A stretch of 64,000 nucleotides of DNA, taken from assembly GCF_902499335.1 (NCBI RefSeq), contig NZ_CABVQK010000022.1, positions 1 through 64,000 of the forward strand, written 5' to 3'. A program made the position numbers and the translations under genes. The DNA is from Burkholderia lata. Its GTDB lineage: Bacteria > Pseudomonadota > Gammaproteobacteria > Burkholderiales > Burkholderiaceae. Each line of letters begins with the position of its first letter. Within the stretch, counting starts at the first letter, position 1. Below, one piece after another: positions 1 through 7,914 of the stretch. The notes under the pieces were generated by a model. It did no database searches. It saw nothing but the letters and a program-made list of their open reading frames with translations, and was not told the DNA's origin.

Positions 1-2052
1 AGCTCGATCACGTCGCTGTCGACTTCCACGTCGACCGGCCTCTCCTCGGCCAACAGCTCGATCACGTCGCTGTCGACTTCCACATCGACGGGTCTGTCCT
101 CGGCGAACAGCTCGATCACGTCGTTGTCCACCTCGACCTCGACCGGTCTGTCGTCGGCTGACAGCTCGATCACCTCGCTCTCGACTTCGACGTCGACGGG
201 GCTTTCGTCGGCCAACAGCTCGATCACGTCGCTGTCGACTTCCACGTCGACCGGCCTCTCCTCGGCCAACAGCTCGATCACGTCGCTGTCGACCTCGACC
301 TCGACCGGCTTGTCGTCGGCTAACAGCTCGATCACGTCGTTGTCGACCTCGACGTCGACGGGCCTGTCCACGGCGAACAGCTCGATCGATTCGCTGTCGA
401 CTTCGACGTCGACGGGTCTGTCGTCGGCTGACAGCTCGATCACGTCGCTGTCGACTTCCACGTCGACCGGTCTGTCGTCGGCGAACAGCTCGATCACCTC
501 GCTGTCGACTTCGACTTCGACCGGCCTCTCCTCGGCCAACAGCTCGATCACGTCGTTGTCCACTTCGACCTCGACGGGCCTGTCCACGGCGAACAGCTCG
601 ATCGATTCGCTGTCGACCTCGACCTCGACCGGTCTGTCGTCGGCTGACAGCTCGATCACCTCGCTGTCGACCTCGACCTCGACGGGTCTGTCGTCGGCCA
701 ACAGCTCGATCACGTCGCTCTCGACTTCGACGTCGACCGGCCTGTCGTCGGCTAACAGCTCGATCACCTCGCTGTCGACTTCGACCTCGACGGGTCTGTC
801 GTCGGCCAACAGCTCGATCACGTCGCTGTCGACCTCGACCTCGACCGGTCTGTCCTCGGCTGACAGCTCGATCACCTCGCTGTCGACCTCGACCTCGACC
901 GGTCTGTCCTCGGCTAACAGCTCGATCACCTCGCTCTCGACTTCGACCTCGACGGGCCTGTCGTCGGCCAACAGTTCGATCACGTCGCTGTCGACCTCGA
1001 CGTCGACGGGCCTGTCCACGGCGAACAGCTCGATCGATTCGCTGTCGACTTCGACCTCGACCGGTCTGTCCTCGGCTGACAGCTCGATCACGTCGCTGTC
1101 GACTTCGACCTCGACGGGCTTGTCGTCGGCCAACAGCTCGATCACCTCGCTCTCGACTTCGACGTCGACGGGTCTGTCCTCGGCGAACAGCTCGATCACG
1201 TCGCTGTCGACCTCGACCTCGACCGGTCTGTCCACGGCTAACAGCTCGATCGATTCGCTGTCGACTTCGACCTCGACGGGTCTCTCGTCGGCCAACAGCT
1301 CGATCACGTCGCTGTCGACCTCGACTTCGACCGGCCTGTCGTCGGCCAACAGCTCGATCACGTCGCTGTCGACTTCGACCTCGACGGGTCTGTCGTCGGC
1401 GAACAGCTCGATCACGTCGCTGTCGACTTCGACCTCGACGGGCCTCTCATCGGCTAACAGCTCGATCACGTCGCTGTCGACCTCGACCTCGACGGGCCTC
1501 TCGTCGGCGAATAGCTCGATCGATTCGCTGTCCACCTCGACCTCGACCGGCCTCTCGTCGGCGAACAGCTCGATTACGTCGCTGTCCACTTCGACGTCGA
1601 CCGGCCTGTCGTCGGCAAATAGCTCGATCGATTCGCTGTCCACCTCGACGTCGACGGGCCTGTCGTCGGCTGACAGCTCGATCACCTCGCTGTCGACCTC
1701 GACCTCGACCGGTCTGTCCTCGGCCAACAGCTCGATCACTTCGCTGTCGACTTCAACCTCGACGGGTCTTTCGTCGGCCAACAGCTCGATCACCTCGCTG
1801 TCGACCTCGACCTCGACCGGTCTGTCCTCGGCCAACAGCTCGATCACTTCGCTGTCGACTTCAACCTCGACGGGTCTTTCGTCGGCTAACAGTTCGATCA
1901 CGTCGCTGTCGACTTCGACGTCGACGGGCCTCTCGTCGGCCAACAGCTCGATCACGTCGCTGTCGACCTCGACCTCGACGGGCCTGTCCTCGGCCAACAG
2001 CTCGATCAGCTCGCTGTCGACCTCGACGTCGACCGGCCTCTCGTCGGCCAAC
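1..2052 (+). repeat. 38 tandem 54-bp repeats inside the autotransporter gene
   Basis: Exactly 38 in-frame 54-bp units run from base 1 to 2052, followed by partial units, and the array continues off the left edge. Units are nearly identical in protein but differ at synonymous positions (tcgacc/tcgact/tccacg, ggt/ggc). Position 4 is Thr except Asp in units 8, 12, 20, 24, 29 and 31. Position 18 is Asn except Asp in units 3, 8, 12, 16, 20 and 31. Because units are multiples of three, gain or loss by recombination changes fibre length without breaking the frame. Confidence 0.97.
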
Positions 2053-3882
2053 AGCTCGATCACGTCGCTGTCCACGTCGACCTCGACCGGCATCAGCTCG
2101 CTGTCCACCGGCCTGAGCAGCACGGACAGCACGATCGTGTCGCTGTCCACGTCGACGTCGACCGGCATCGGCTCGCTGTCCACCGGCCTGAGCAGCACGA
2201 ACAGCTCGGTGACGTCGCTGTCGACTTCGACCTCGACCGCGATCAACGCCGCGAAGACGCACTACTACAGCGTCAACGACAACGGCGTGCAGCAAGCCAA
2301 CTACGACAACACGGGCGCAACAGGCACCAACGCCATCGCAGCCGGCGTGAACGCCAGCGCAGCAGGCGCCAGCAGCGTCGCGGTCGGCGACGGTTCGAAC
2401 GCGCAGTCGGCAGGCGCGGTCGCCATCGGCCAGAACGCATCGGCAACGGGCGGCAAGGCCGTGTCGATCGGCTCCGGCAACACGGCAAGCGGCGACGGCG
2501 CGGTCGCGATCGGCGACCCGAGCATCGCAACGGGTACCGGCGCAGTGGCGATGGGCGCGAACGACACGGCGACCGGCAACGGCGCAGTGGCGCTCGGCAA
2601 CGCGAACACGGCCAACGGCGCGAGCGCGCTCGCACTCGGCAGCTCGAACCAGGCCACCGCGGACAACACGATCGCGCTCGGCAACCAGGCCACGGCAAGC
2701 GCCACCGGCGCGCAAGCGTACGGCTCCGCTGCCAAGGCAACGGCCGCCGACGCGCTCGCCTTCGGCACGAATGCGCAGGCCAACGTCGCCAACTCGATCG
2801 CACTCGGCGCGAACTCGGTCACGAGTGCCGCGAACCCGACGTCGAGCGCAACGATCGGCGGCACCACGTACTTCTTCGCGGGCAGCTCGCCGGTTGGCGT
2901 GGTGAGCGTCGGCGCACCGGGCCAGGAACGCCAGATCACGAACGTCGCCGCCGGCCAGATCTCGGCCAGCAGCACGGACGCGATCAACGGCAGCCAGCTC
3001 AACGCGACGAACAATGCGATCAACACGCTGTCGACGTCCACCGCGTCGAACGTCGCGTCGCTGTCGACGGGCATCAACTCGCTGTCCACCGGCCTGAGCA
3101 GCACGAACAGCTCGGTGTCGTCGCTGTCCACGTCGACCTCGACCGCGATCAACTCGCTGTCGACGGGCCTGAGCACGACGAACAGCAACGTCAACTCGCT
3201 GTCGACGTCGACTTCGACCGGCATCGGCTCGCTGTCCACCGGCCTGAGCACGACGAACAGCAACGTGGCCTCGCTGTCGACCGGCGTGAACAACATCAAC
3301 AACACGTTGAACTCGCTGTCGACGACGATCAACAACAACACGACGCGCGCCGCCAACAACAACGGCATCGCGGCCGACATGAACGGCAAGGGCACCGACG
3401 TCCCGACCGTCACCACGGGTTCGAACTCGGTGGCGATCGGCGCAGGCTCCAACGACGGCGGCCGCTCGAACGTGGTGTCGGTCGGCAACGACACGCAGCA
3501 GCGCCAGATCACGAACGTCGCGCCGGGTACGCAAGGCACCGACGCGGTGAACGTGAACCAGCTGACGCAGGTGCAGACGACCCTGTCGACGGCACTGTCG
3601 GGCCAGCAGGCGCAGATCAACTCGCTGGGTTCGCAACTGCAGCAGACCGACCAGATGGCGAAGCAGGGTATCGCGGCCGTCGGCGCGATGGCCTCGATCC
3701 CGCAGCTCGATCGCGACGCCAACTTCGGGATGGGTGTGGGTACGTCGACCTTCCTCGGCCAGAAGGCAATGGCGGTCAACATGCAGGCCCGCATCACGGA
3801 AAACCTGAAGGCGTCGATCAACGGCGGTTTCAGCGGCGGTCAGAAGGTGATCGGCGCCGGCATGCTGTACCAGTGGAAGTAA
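1..3882 (+). CDS. Trimeric autotransporter adhesin (YadA-like), 5' truncated by window edge
   Basis: The frame is open from base 1, so the signal peptide and N-terminus lie upstream; 1293 residues are visible. Residues 1-684 are 38 copies of an 18-residue Ser/Thr-rich unit (SSITSLSTSTSTGLSSAN). Then come degenerate stalk (to about nt 2250), a YadA-type head of AxAxG repeats (about nt 2263-2880), a neck (QERQITNV...DAINGSQL, nt 2925-3005), more stalk, a second neck (QQRQITNV...DAVNVNQL, nt 3495-3570) and a C-terminal YadA membrane anchor (about nt 3650-3879). The family forms homotrimeric outer-membrane fibres that bind host surfaces or mediate aggregation, with the anchor as the type Vc pore. 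The protein ends in Trp-Lys rather than the usual terminal aromatic residue. The OmpA-like lipoprotein follows 124 bp downstream. Family is sure; ligand and full length are unknown. Confidence 0.95.
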   Translation, partial: SSITSLSTSTSTGLSSANSSITSLSTSTSTGLSSANSSITSLSTSTSTGLSSADSSITSLSTSTSTGLSSANSSITSLSTSTSTGLSSANSSITSLSTSTSTGLSSANSSITSLSTSTSTGLSTANSSIDSLSTSTSTGLSSADSSITSLSTSTSTGLSSANSSITSLSTSTSTGLSSANSSITSLSTSTSTGLSTANSSIDSLSTSTSTGLSSADSSITSLSTSTSTGLSSANSSITSLSTSTSTGLSSANSSITSLSTSTSTGLSSANSSITSLSTSTSTGLSSADSSITSLSTSTSTGLSSANSSITSLSTSTSTGLSSANSSITSLSTSTSTGLSTANSSIDSLSTSTSTGLSSADSSITSLSTSTSTGLSSANSSITSLSTSTSTGLSSANSSITSLSTSTSTGLSTANSSIDSLSTSTSTGLSSANSSITSLSTSTSTGLSSANSSITSLSTSTSTGLSSANSSITSLSTSTSTGLSSANSSITSLSTSTSTGLSSANSSIDSLSTSTSTGLSSANSSITSLSTSTSTGLSSANSSIDSLSTSTSTGLSSADSSITSLSTSTSTGLSSANSSITSLSTSTSTGLSSANSSITSLSTSTSTGLSSANSSITSLSTSTSTGLSSANSSITSLSTSTSTGLSSANSSITSLSTSTSTGLSSANSSISSLSTSTSTGLSSANSSITSLSTSTSTGISSLSTGLSSTDSTIVSLSTSTSTGIGSLSTGLSSTNSSVTSLSTSTSTAINAAKTHYYSVNDNGVQQANYDNTGATGTNAIAAGVNASAAGASSVAVGDGSNAQSAGAVAIGQNASATGGKAVSIGSGNTASGDGAVAIGDPSIATGTGAVAMGANDTATGNGAVALGNANTANGASALALGSSNQATADNTIALGNQATASATGAQAYGSAAKATAADALAFGTNAQANVANSIALGANSVTSAANPTSSATIGGTTYFFAGSSPVGVVSVGAPGQERQITNVAAGQISASSTDAINGSQLNATNNAINTLSTSTASNVASLSTGINSLSTGLSSTNSSVSSLSTSTSTAINSLSTGLSTTNSNVNSLSTSTSTGIGSLSTGLSTTNSNVASLSTGVNNINNTLNSLSTTINNNTTRAANNNGIAADMNGKGTDVPTVTTGSNSVAIGAGSNDGGRSNVVSVGNDTQQRQITNVAPGTQGTDAVNVNQLTQVQTTLSTALSGQQAQINSLGSQLQQTDQMAKQGIAAVGAMASIPQLDRDANFGMGVGTSTFLGQKAMAVNMQARITENLKASINGGFSGGQKVIGAGMLYQWK

Positions 3883-3897
3883 CGCGTCGCGCCGCCA

Positions 3898-3976
3898 GGC
3901 CGCCCGGCTCGCCAGCCGGACGGCCCACGGCGGCCCCGACGGCCAGACGAGCCCGCCGCGCCACCCGTGGCGGGCT
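3898..3976 (+). terminator. Two GC-rich hairpins after the autotransporter gene
   Basis: A 12-bp stem with one mismatch (3898-3909 with 3914-3925, loop CGCC) is followed by an 8-bp stem (3950-3957 with 3969-3976, AGCCCGCC/GGCGGGCT). Neither has a clear T-run, so this may be a weak terminator or an mRNA-stabilising structure between adhesin and lipoprotein genes. Confidence 0.4.
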
Positions 3977-4006
3977 TCAGTCAACCCAAGTATTGAGGAT
4001 GTAACC

Positions 4007-4675
4007 GTGAACAAACTCGCTCTTGCGCTCGCGCTTTCCGCAACGGCCCTCGCCGCGTGCTCGACCGCATCCGGCCCGACCTTCAGCGCCTCCGAACTGC
4101 AGCCGCGCGACGGCGTGCGCACCTTCCAGGTGGACTGCCACGGCCTGCTGTCGGGCCCGGAGACCTGCATGAAGGCCGCCCGCAAGATTTGCGGCGAAGA
4201 GCCCGTGCGCGCCCTCGACTCGGCCCGCGCGCTGCGCGACAAATCCGATCCCGCGACGCTCGTATTCCAGTGCGGCGCCGCACCGGCCGAGGCGGCTTCG
4301 GCCTCGGCCGCCGCGCCGGCCGCCGCCGTCGTCGAACAGGTGAACCTGTCGGGCGACGCGCTGTTCGCAACCGACCACGCGACGCTCGCCCCGACCGCGC
4401 GCGAATCGCTCGACCGGTTGCTGAGCGAGCGCGCCGACCACACGTACTCGCAGGTGAGCGTCACCGGCTTTACGGATTCGGTGGGCAGCGACGACTACAA
4501 CCTGGCGCTGTCGAAGCGCCGCGCCGAATCCGTCGCGGCATACCTGAAGGCGCACGGCCTGAAGACGGACTCGCTGACGGTCTCGGGCCGCGGCAAGGCC
4601 GATCCGGTCGCGTCGAACGCGACGCCCGAAGGCCGCGCCAGCAACCGCCGCGTCGAAATCCGGCTGCAGCACTGA
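4007..4675 (+). CDS. OmpA-family peptidoglycan-binding lipoprotein
   Basis: 222 residues with a GTG start preceded by TTGAGGAT at 3992-3999. A lipoprotein signal peptide ends at a lipobox LAAC (Cys18). A Cys-containing spacer and an Ala-rich linker (about 90-110) lead to a C-terminal OmpA domain with TDSVGSDDYNLALSKRRAE and NRRVEI, the peptidoglycan-binding signature. The protein probably sits in the outer membrane, or is anchored to its inner leaflet, and contacts peptidoglycan. It lies 124 bp after the trimeric autotransporter on the same strand; small lipoproteins next to such adhesins are known as export or assembly partners (for example SadB beside SadA), so a helper role is inferred. 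Domain call is firm, partnership is inference. Confidence 0.9.
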   Translation: MNKLALALALSATALAACSTASGPTFSASELQPRDGVRTFQVDCHGLLSGPETCMKAARKICGEEPVRALDSARALRDKSDPATLVFQCGAAPAEAASASAAAPAAAVVEQVNLSGDALFATDHATLAPTARESLDRLLSERADHTYSQVSVTGFTDSVGSDDYNLALSKRRAESVAAYLKAHGLKTDSLTVSGRGKADPVASNATPEGRASNRRVEIRLQH

Positions 4676-5078
4676 CCGGGCCGCCGCCGCGCGCGGCACC
4701 CCGATCCGGCAGGCCGCCAGCGCCGCGCCGGACCCGCCCCCGACCTCCGCCGGACAACCCGGGCGCCGCTTCGCCGGCGCCCTGCTCACATTGGCCGGCG
4801 GCTATGTCAAAGTTCGTCACGTCCCGCCAAAACCGGCGGTTTCCGTGCCACAATCGCCGCAGACAGTCGCCGGGGCAACCTGCCCGAATCGCGCGCCGTG
4901 CCAGGCGCGCCCGATGACATGCCGGAAACCGGCTGCCGCCCTCGCGAACCAGGCCGCCCGATTCGCCCGCCGCGGCGCACCGGCGCAAATGCAACCATGA
5001 CAATCCACGGCGCGCCGCTTCCAGGCCAGACGCTCGACGCGATGCCCGGACGCACGACGCCGCAGAGGAAACCAACCG
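4676..5078. other. Non-coding gap between lipoprotein and DUF2827 operon
   Basis: 403 bp without a credible gene. It holds a perfect 8-bp GC hairpin (4761-4782) just after the lipoprotein gene and a small CCGCC/GGCGG hairpin (4824-4839). The promoter of the downstream operon must lie here, but I cannot place -35/-10 boxes with confidence. Confidence 0.5.
4761..4782 (+). terminator. Candidate terminator hairpin after OmpA-like gene
   Basis: GGGCGCCG (4761-4768) pairs perfectly with CGGCGCCC (4775-4782) around a 6-nt loop, 86 bp past the stop codon. No T-run follows, so the call is tentative. Confidence 0.4.
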
Positions 5079-6224
5079 GTGACGGACATCAATGAAGCCG
5101 CCTCGGGCGGCACCCGCAAGCAACGGCCGGCCGTCGGCATCTCGCTGTTTGCGCGCGACGGCCAGGCGATCTGGGAAAACGGCATACACCAGAACATCGC
5201 GTTCCTCGCGATGATGCTCAAGCGCTCGGATCGCGTCGGCCCCGTCTACTTCCTGAACGGCGGCGACGCCAGCGCGCTGCCGGCCGGCCTCGAACTCGAC
5301 GGCCTCGACATCCCGCTCGTGAAGCCCTCCGACGTCACGCACGAAGTCGACGTCGTGATTGAAATGGGCGCGCAGCTGCCGGTCGAATGGCTCCGGCACA
5401 TGAAGGCGCTCGGCAAGAAAATCGCCGCGTTCTTTTGCGGTCACGTGTATGCCGGCCTGTGCGAAACCCCGATCTTCGGCAAACCGTCGGGGCACGTCTT
5501 CAACGGTGCACCGTTCGACGAAGTGTGGCTGCTGCCGCAATACGACAAGACGGCCGCGCCGATGCTGCAGACCATCCTGCGCGCGCCGGTACACCTGATG
5601 CCGCACATCTGGTCGCCGTACTTCCTCGACCGCCGCATCGCCGCGCTCGCCGCGGAAGGCGCGACGTTCGGCTATCGGCCCGGCCGCCGCCCGTGGCACC
5701 TGGCGATGCTCGAACCGAACATCTCGGTCGCCAAGTCCTGCCACTACCCGATGCTCGCGTGCGACGAGTTCTATCGTGCGCGTCCGGACGCAGTTCAACA
5801 CATGTTCGTCGTGAACGCGTTGCACATGAAGGAGCATCCGACCTTCGTGCACTTCGCGAACAGTCTCGATCTCGTGCGCCAGCACAAGGCGACCTTCGAG
5901 CCGCGCCTCGACCTGCCGGGCTTCATGGCCCGCCATGCCGACGCGGTCGTGTCGCACCACTGGGAAAACGGGCAGAACTATCTGTATTACGACGTGCTGT
6001 ACGGCGGCTATCCGCTGATCCACAACTCGACGCTGATCGGCGACGCCGGCTATTACTACCCGGACTTCGATTCCGCGGCAGGCGGCCGGGCGCTGCTCGA
6101 CGCGTGGCTGCATCATGACGAACGCCTCGACGACTACCGCGCGAAGGCCGGCCGGCTGCTGCAGTCGGTCTCGATCGACAACCCCGCGAACCTCGACGCG
6201 TTTGTCTCGCGTCTGGTCGCCTGA
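5079..6224 (+). CDS. DUF2827 family protein, first of four paralogues; probable GT-B-like glycosyltransferase
   Basis: 381 residues, GTG start with AGAGGAA at 5064-5070. It has the family landmarks: an N-terminal strand followed by IWENGIHQN, a mid-protein EPNISVAKSCHYPML block that looks like the start of a second Rossmann-like domain, and a C-terminal SHHWENGQNYLYYD...GGYPLIHNS segment ending in YYYPDFD. The two-domain layout and the late Glu/Asn plus GYPLIHNS pattern resemble GT-B glycosyltransferases. This is inference; the family is, to my knowledge, uncharacterised. No signal peptide or membrane segment is seen, so it is probably cytoplasmic. It is first in an operon with two paralogues and is 14 bp from the next gene. 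Confidence 0.85.
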   Translation: MTDINEAASGGTRKQRPAVGISLFARDGQAIWENGIHQNIAFLAMMLKRSDRVGPVYFLNGGDASALPAGLELDGLDIPLVKPSDVTHEVDVVIEMGAQLPVEWLRHMKALGKKIAAFFCGHVYAGLCETPIFGKPSGHVFNGAPFDEVWLLPQYDKTAAPMLQTILRAPVHLMPHIWSPYFLDRRIAALAAEGATFGYRPGRRPWHLAMLEPNISVAKSCHYPMLACDEFYRARPDAVQHMFVVNALHMKEHPTFVHFANSLDLVRQHKATFEPRLDLPGFMARHADAVVSHHWENGQNYLYYDVLYGGYPLIHNSTLIGDAGYYYPDFDSAAGGRALLDAWLHHDERLDDYRAKAGRLLQSVSIDNPANLDAFVSRLVA

Positions 6225-6238
6225 ACCGGAGCATACGC

Positions 6239-7393
6239 ATGTCGGACTCCAATGCCCGTCAAGCGCCCGGCGAGGGCAAGCGTCTCGTCGTCGGCGTGTC
6301 GCTGTTCGTGCGCGGCGCCGGCCAGTCGCTGTGGGAAAACGGCATCTTCCAGAACTGCCTGCTGCTGATCCTGCTGCTGCGCCAGTCGCCGCTCGTCGCG
6401 GAAGCCGTGATGGTGAACGGCGGCGAACAGGTCGCCGATCCGCAGATGATGCTCGGCGAATGGGACGTGCCGCTGCTGTCGATGGACGAAGCGCTGCAGC
6501 GCTGCGACGTACTGATCGAAATGAGCGCGCAGTTCGGTGCGGACTACCTGCGCGCGTTCCGCGAGCGCGGCGGCAAGGTCGTCACGATGCGGGTCGGCAA
6601 CGACTACGTGATCGACATCGAACGCGCGATGTTCAACAAGCCGTCGGGTTTCCTGTTCTCGGGCGCGCCGTACGACGCCGTGTGGACGATTCCCGAATTC
6701 GAGCGCTCGTGCCTGCACTATTACCAGACGGGCCTGCGCGCGCCCGTCACGATCGTCCCGCACATCTGGCACCCGATGCTGTTCGACAAGGCGCGCGCGA
6801 CGCTCGGCGCCGGCCTGTCGTTCGGCTATGAGCCCGGCAAGCCGCGCTGGCGCGTGACGATGTTCGAGCCGAACATCTGCATGGTGAAGACGAGCGTCAT
6901 CCCGATGCTGGTGGCCGAGGAAGCGTATCGGGCCAAGCCTGATTTCATCGAGTTCGTGCGCGTGTGCAACACGCTGCACCTGAAGGAACATGCGACGTTC
7001 GTCCATTTCGCGAAGAGCCTCGACATCGTGAACCACGGGATCACGACGTTCGAGAGCCGCTACGCGGTGTACGAGTTCATGGCCGCGTACGGTGATGCGG
7101 TGGTGTCGCACACGTGGGAAAACGCGCAGAACTACCTGTACTACGAGCTGCTGTACGGCGACTACCCGCTGATCCACAACTCGCCGTTCCTCGGCAAGGC
7201 CGGGTATTTCTATCCGGACTTCGACTGCCAGGCCGGCGGCCGCGCGCTGCTGCAGGCATTCGCCGAGCACGATGCGAACCTCGAGGCATATCGCGAGCAG
7301 TCGAAGCACGTGCTCAGCTCCGTCAGCATCTACAACCCCGAGAACGTCGCCGCTTATACGGACGCAATCGCCACCCTCTATCGCGACGCGTGA
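6239..7393 (+). CDS. DUF2827 family protein, second paralogue
   Basis: 384 residues, ATG start 14 bp after the previous stop. Same landmarks as its neighbours: SLWENGIFQN near residue 30, MFEPNICMVKTSVIPML mid-protein and SHTWENAQNYLYYELLYG then DYPLIHNS near the C-terminus. Cytoplasmic, without a signal sequence. Tandem placement suggests duplication followed by specialisation, possibly one enzyme per sugar added. Function is inferred from GT-B-like architecture only. Confidence 0.85.
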   Translation: MSDSNARQAPGEGKRLVVGVSLFVRGAGQSLWENGIFQNCLLLILLLRQSPLVAEAVMVNGGEQVADPQMMLGEWDVPLLSMDEALQRCDVLIEMSAQFGADYLRAFRERGGKVVTMRVGNDYVIDIERAMFNKPSGFLFSGAPYDAVWTIPEFERSCLHYYQTGLRAPVTIVPHIWHPMLFDKARATLGAGLSFGYEPGKPRWRVTMFEPNICMVKTSVIPMLVAEEAYRAKPDFIEFVRVCNTLHLKEHATFVHFAKSLDIVNHGITTFESRYAVYEFMAAYGDAVVSHTWENAQNYLYYELLYGDYPLIHNSPFLGKAGYFYPDFDCQAGGRALLQAFAEHDANLEAYREQSKHVLSSVSIYNPENVAAYTDAIATLYRDA

Positions 7394-7418
7394 CGCGCCG
7401 CCCTTTCCGGACTCCGAC

Positions 7419-7886
7419 ATGAACGTACGCCCGCCCCTCACCCGCGCCAAATGGCTGATCGGCTGCGCCGTCGCTTCGATCGCGATCGGCGCGCACGCGC
7501 AATCGTCCGGCGAATCGGCCGACGCGCTGCTCCGCGACTCGGATGCGGTGTTCAAGCAACTCGACGCCGGCCAGTACGTCGCGGTATGGACCGACGCGGC
7601 CCCGTTCGTGAAGTCGCGCATCAAGCAGGACCAGTTCGCGGCGGACATGCAGCGTGCCCGCCAGTCCGTCGGCGCGGTGCGCCATCGCGGCTGGGCGCAG
7701 ATCACGCGCATCCGCTACACGAACGCGGGCACGACGCCCGACGGACTCTATGCGAACGTCGACTATACGACCACGCTGACGAACGGCGCGACCATGTTCG
7801 AGAAGCTGAGCTTTCGCCTCGAGGACGACGGCCAGTGGCACCTGACCGGCTACGTGCCGCGCCAGGCTCAGAACTACACGCCGTAA
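7419..7886 (+). CDS. Small exported DUF4019-like protein
   Basis: 155 residues starting at the ATG at 7419, 25 bp after the preceding stop; a longer upstream reading would run into the previous gene. A cleavable signal peptide (about residues 1-28, ending AHAQ) is followed by a roughly 110-residue domain resembling DUF4019: helical QYVAVWTDAAPFVKS, a strand with YANVDYTTTL, and a C-terminal DDGQWHLTGYVPR. It is probably periplasmic. Its position between two cytoplasmic DUF2827 genes in one operon is odd and suggests a periplasmic partner role in the same process. Biochemical function is unknown. Confidence 0.8.
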   Translation: MNVRPPLTRAKWLIGCAVASIAIGAHAQSSGESADALLRDSDAVFKQLDAGQYVAVWTDAAPFVKSRIKQDQFAADMQRARQSVGAVRHRGWAQITRIRYTNAGTTPDGLYANVDYTTTLTNGATMFEKLSFRLEDDGQWHLTGYVPRQAQNYTP

Positions 7887-7914
7887 GTCGCGCCCCCTGC
7901 ACTCCGGAGCCGCC

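Noticed and set aside
1..2052. Could the regular repeats be a CRISPR array
   Set aside because: No spacers; the units are directly tandem, in frame and coding.
1861..4464. 867-codon open frame on the minus strand opposite the autotransporter gene
   Set aside because: High-GC repeat DNA keeps the antisense frame open; the translation is Arg/Val-rich with no domain, while the plus strand has a clear protein.
7272..7418. N-terminal extension of the DUF4019-like protein
   Set aside because: The extension overlaps the end of the preceding DUF2827 gene; the ATG at 7419 starts a proper signal peptide.
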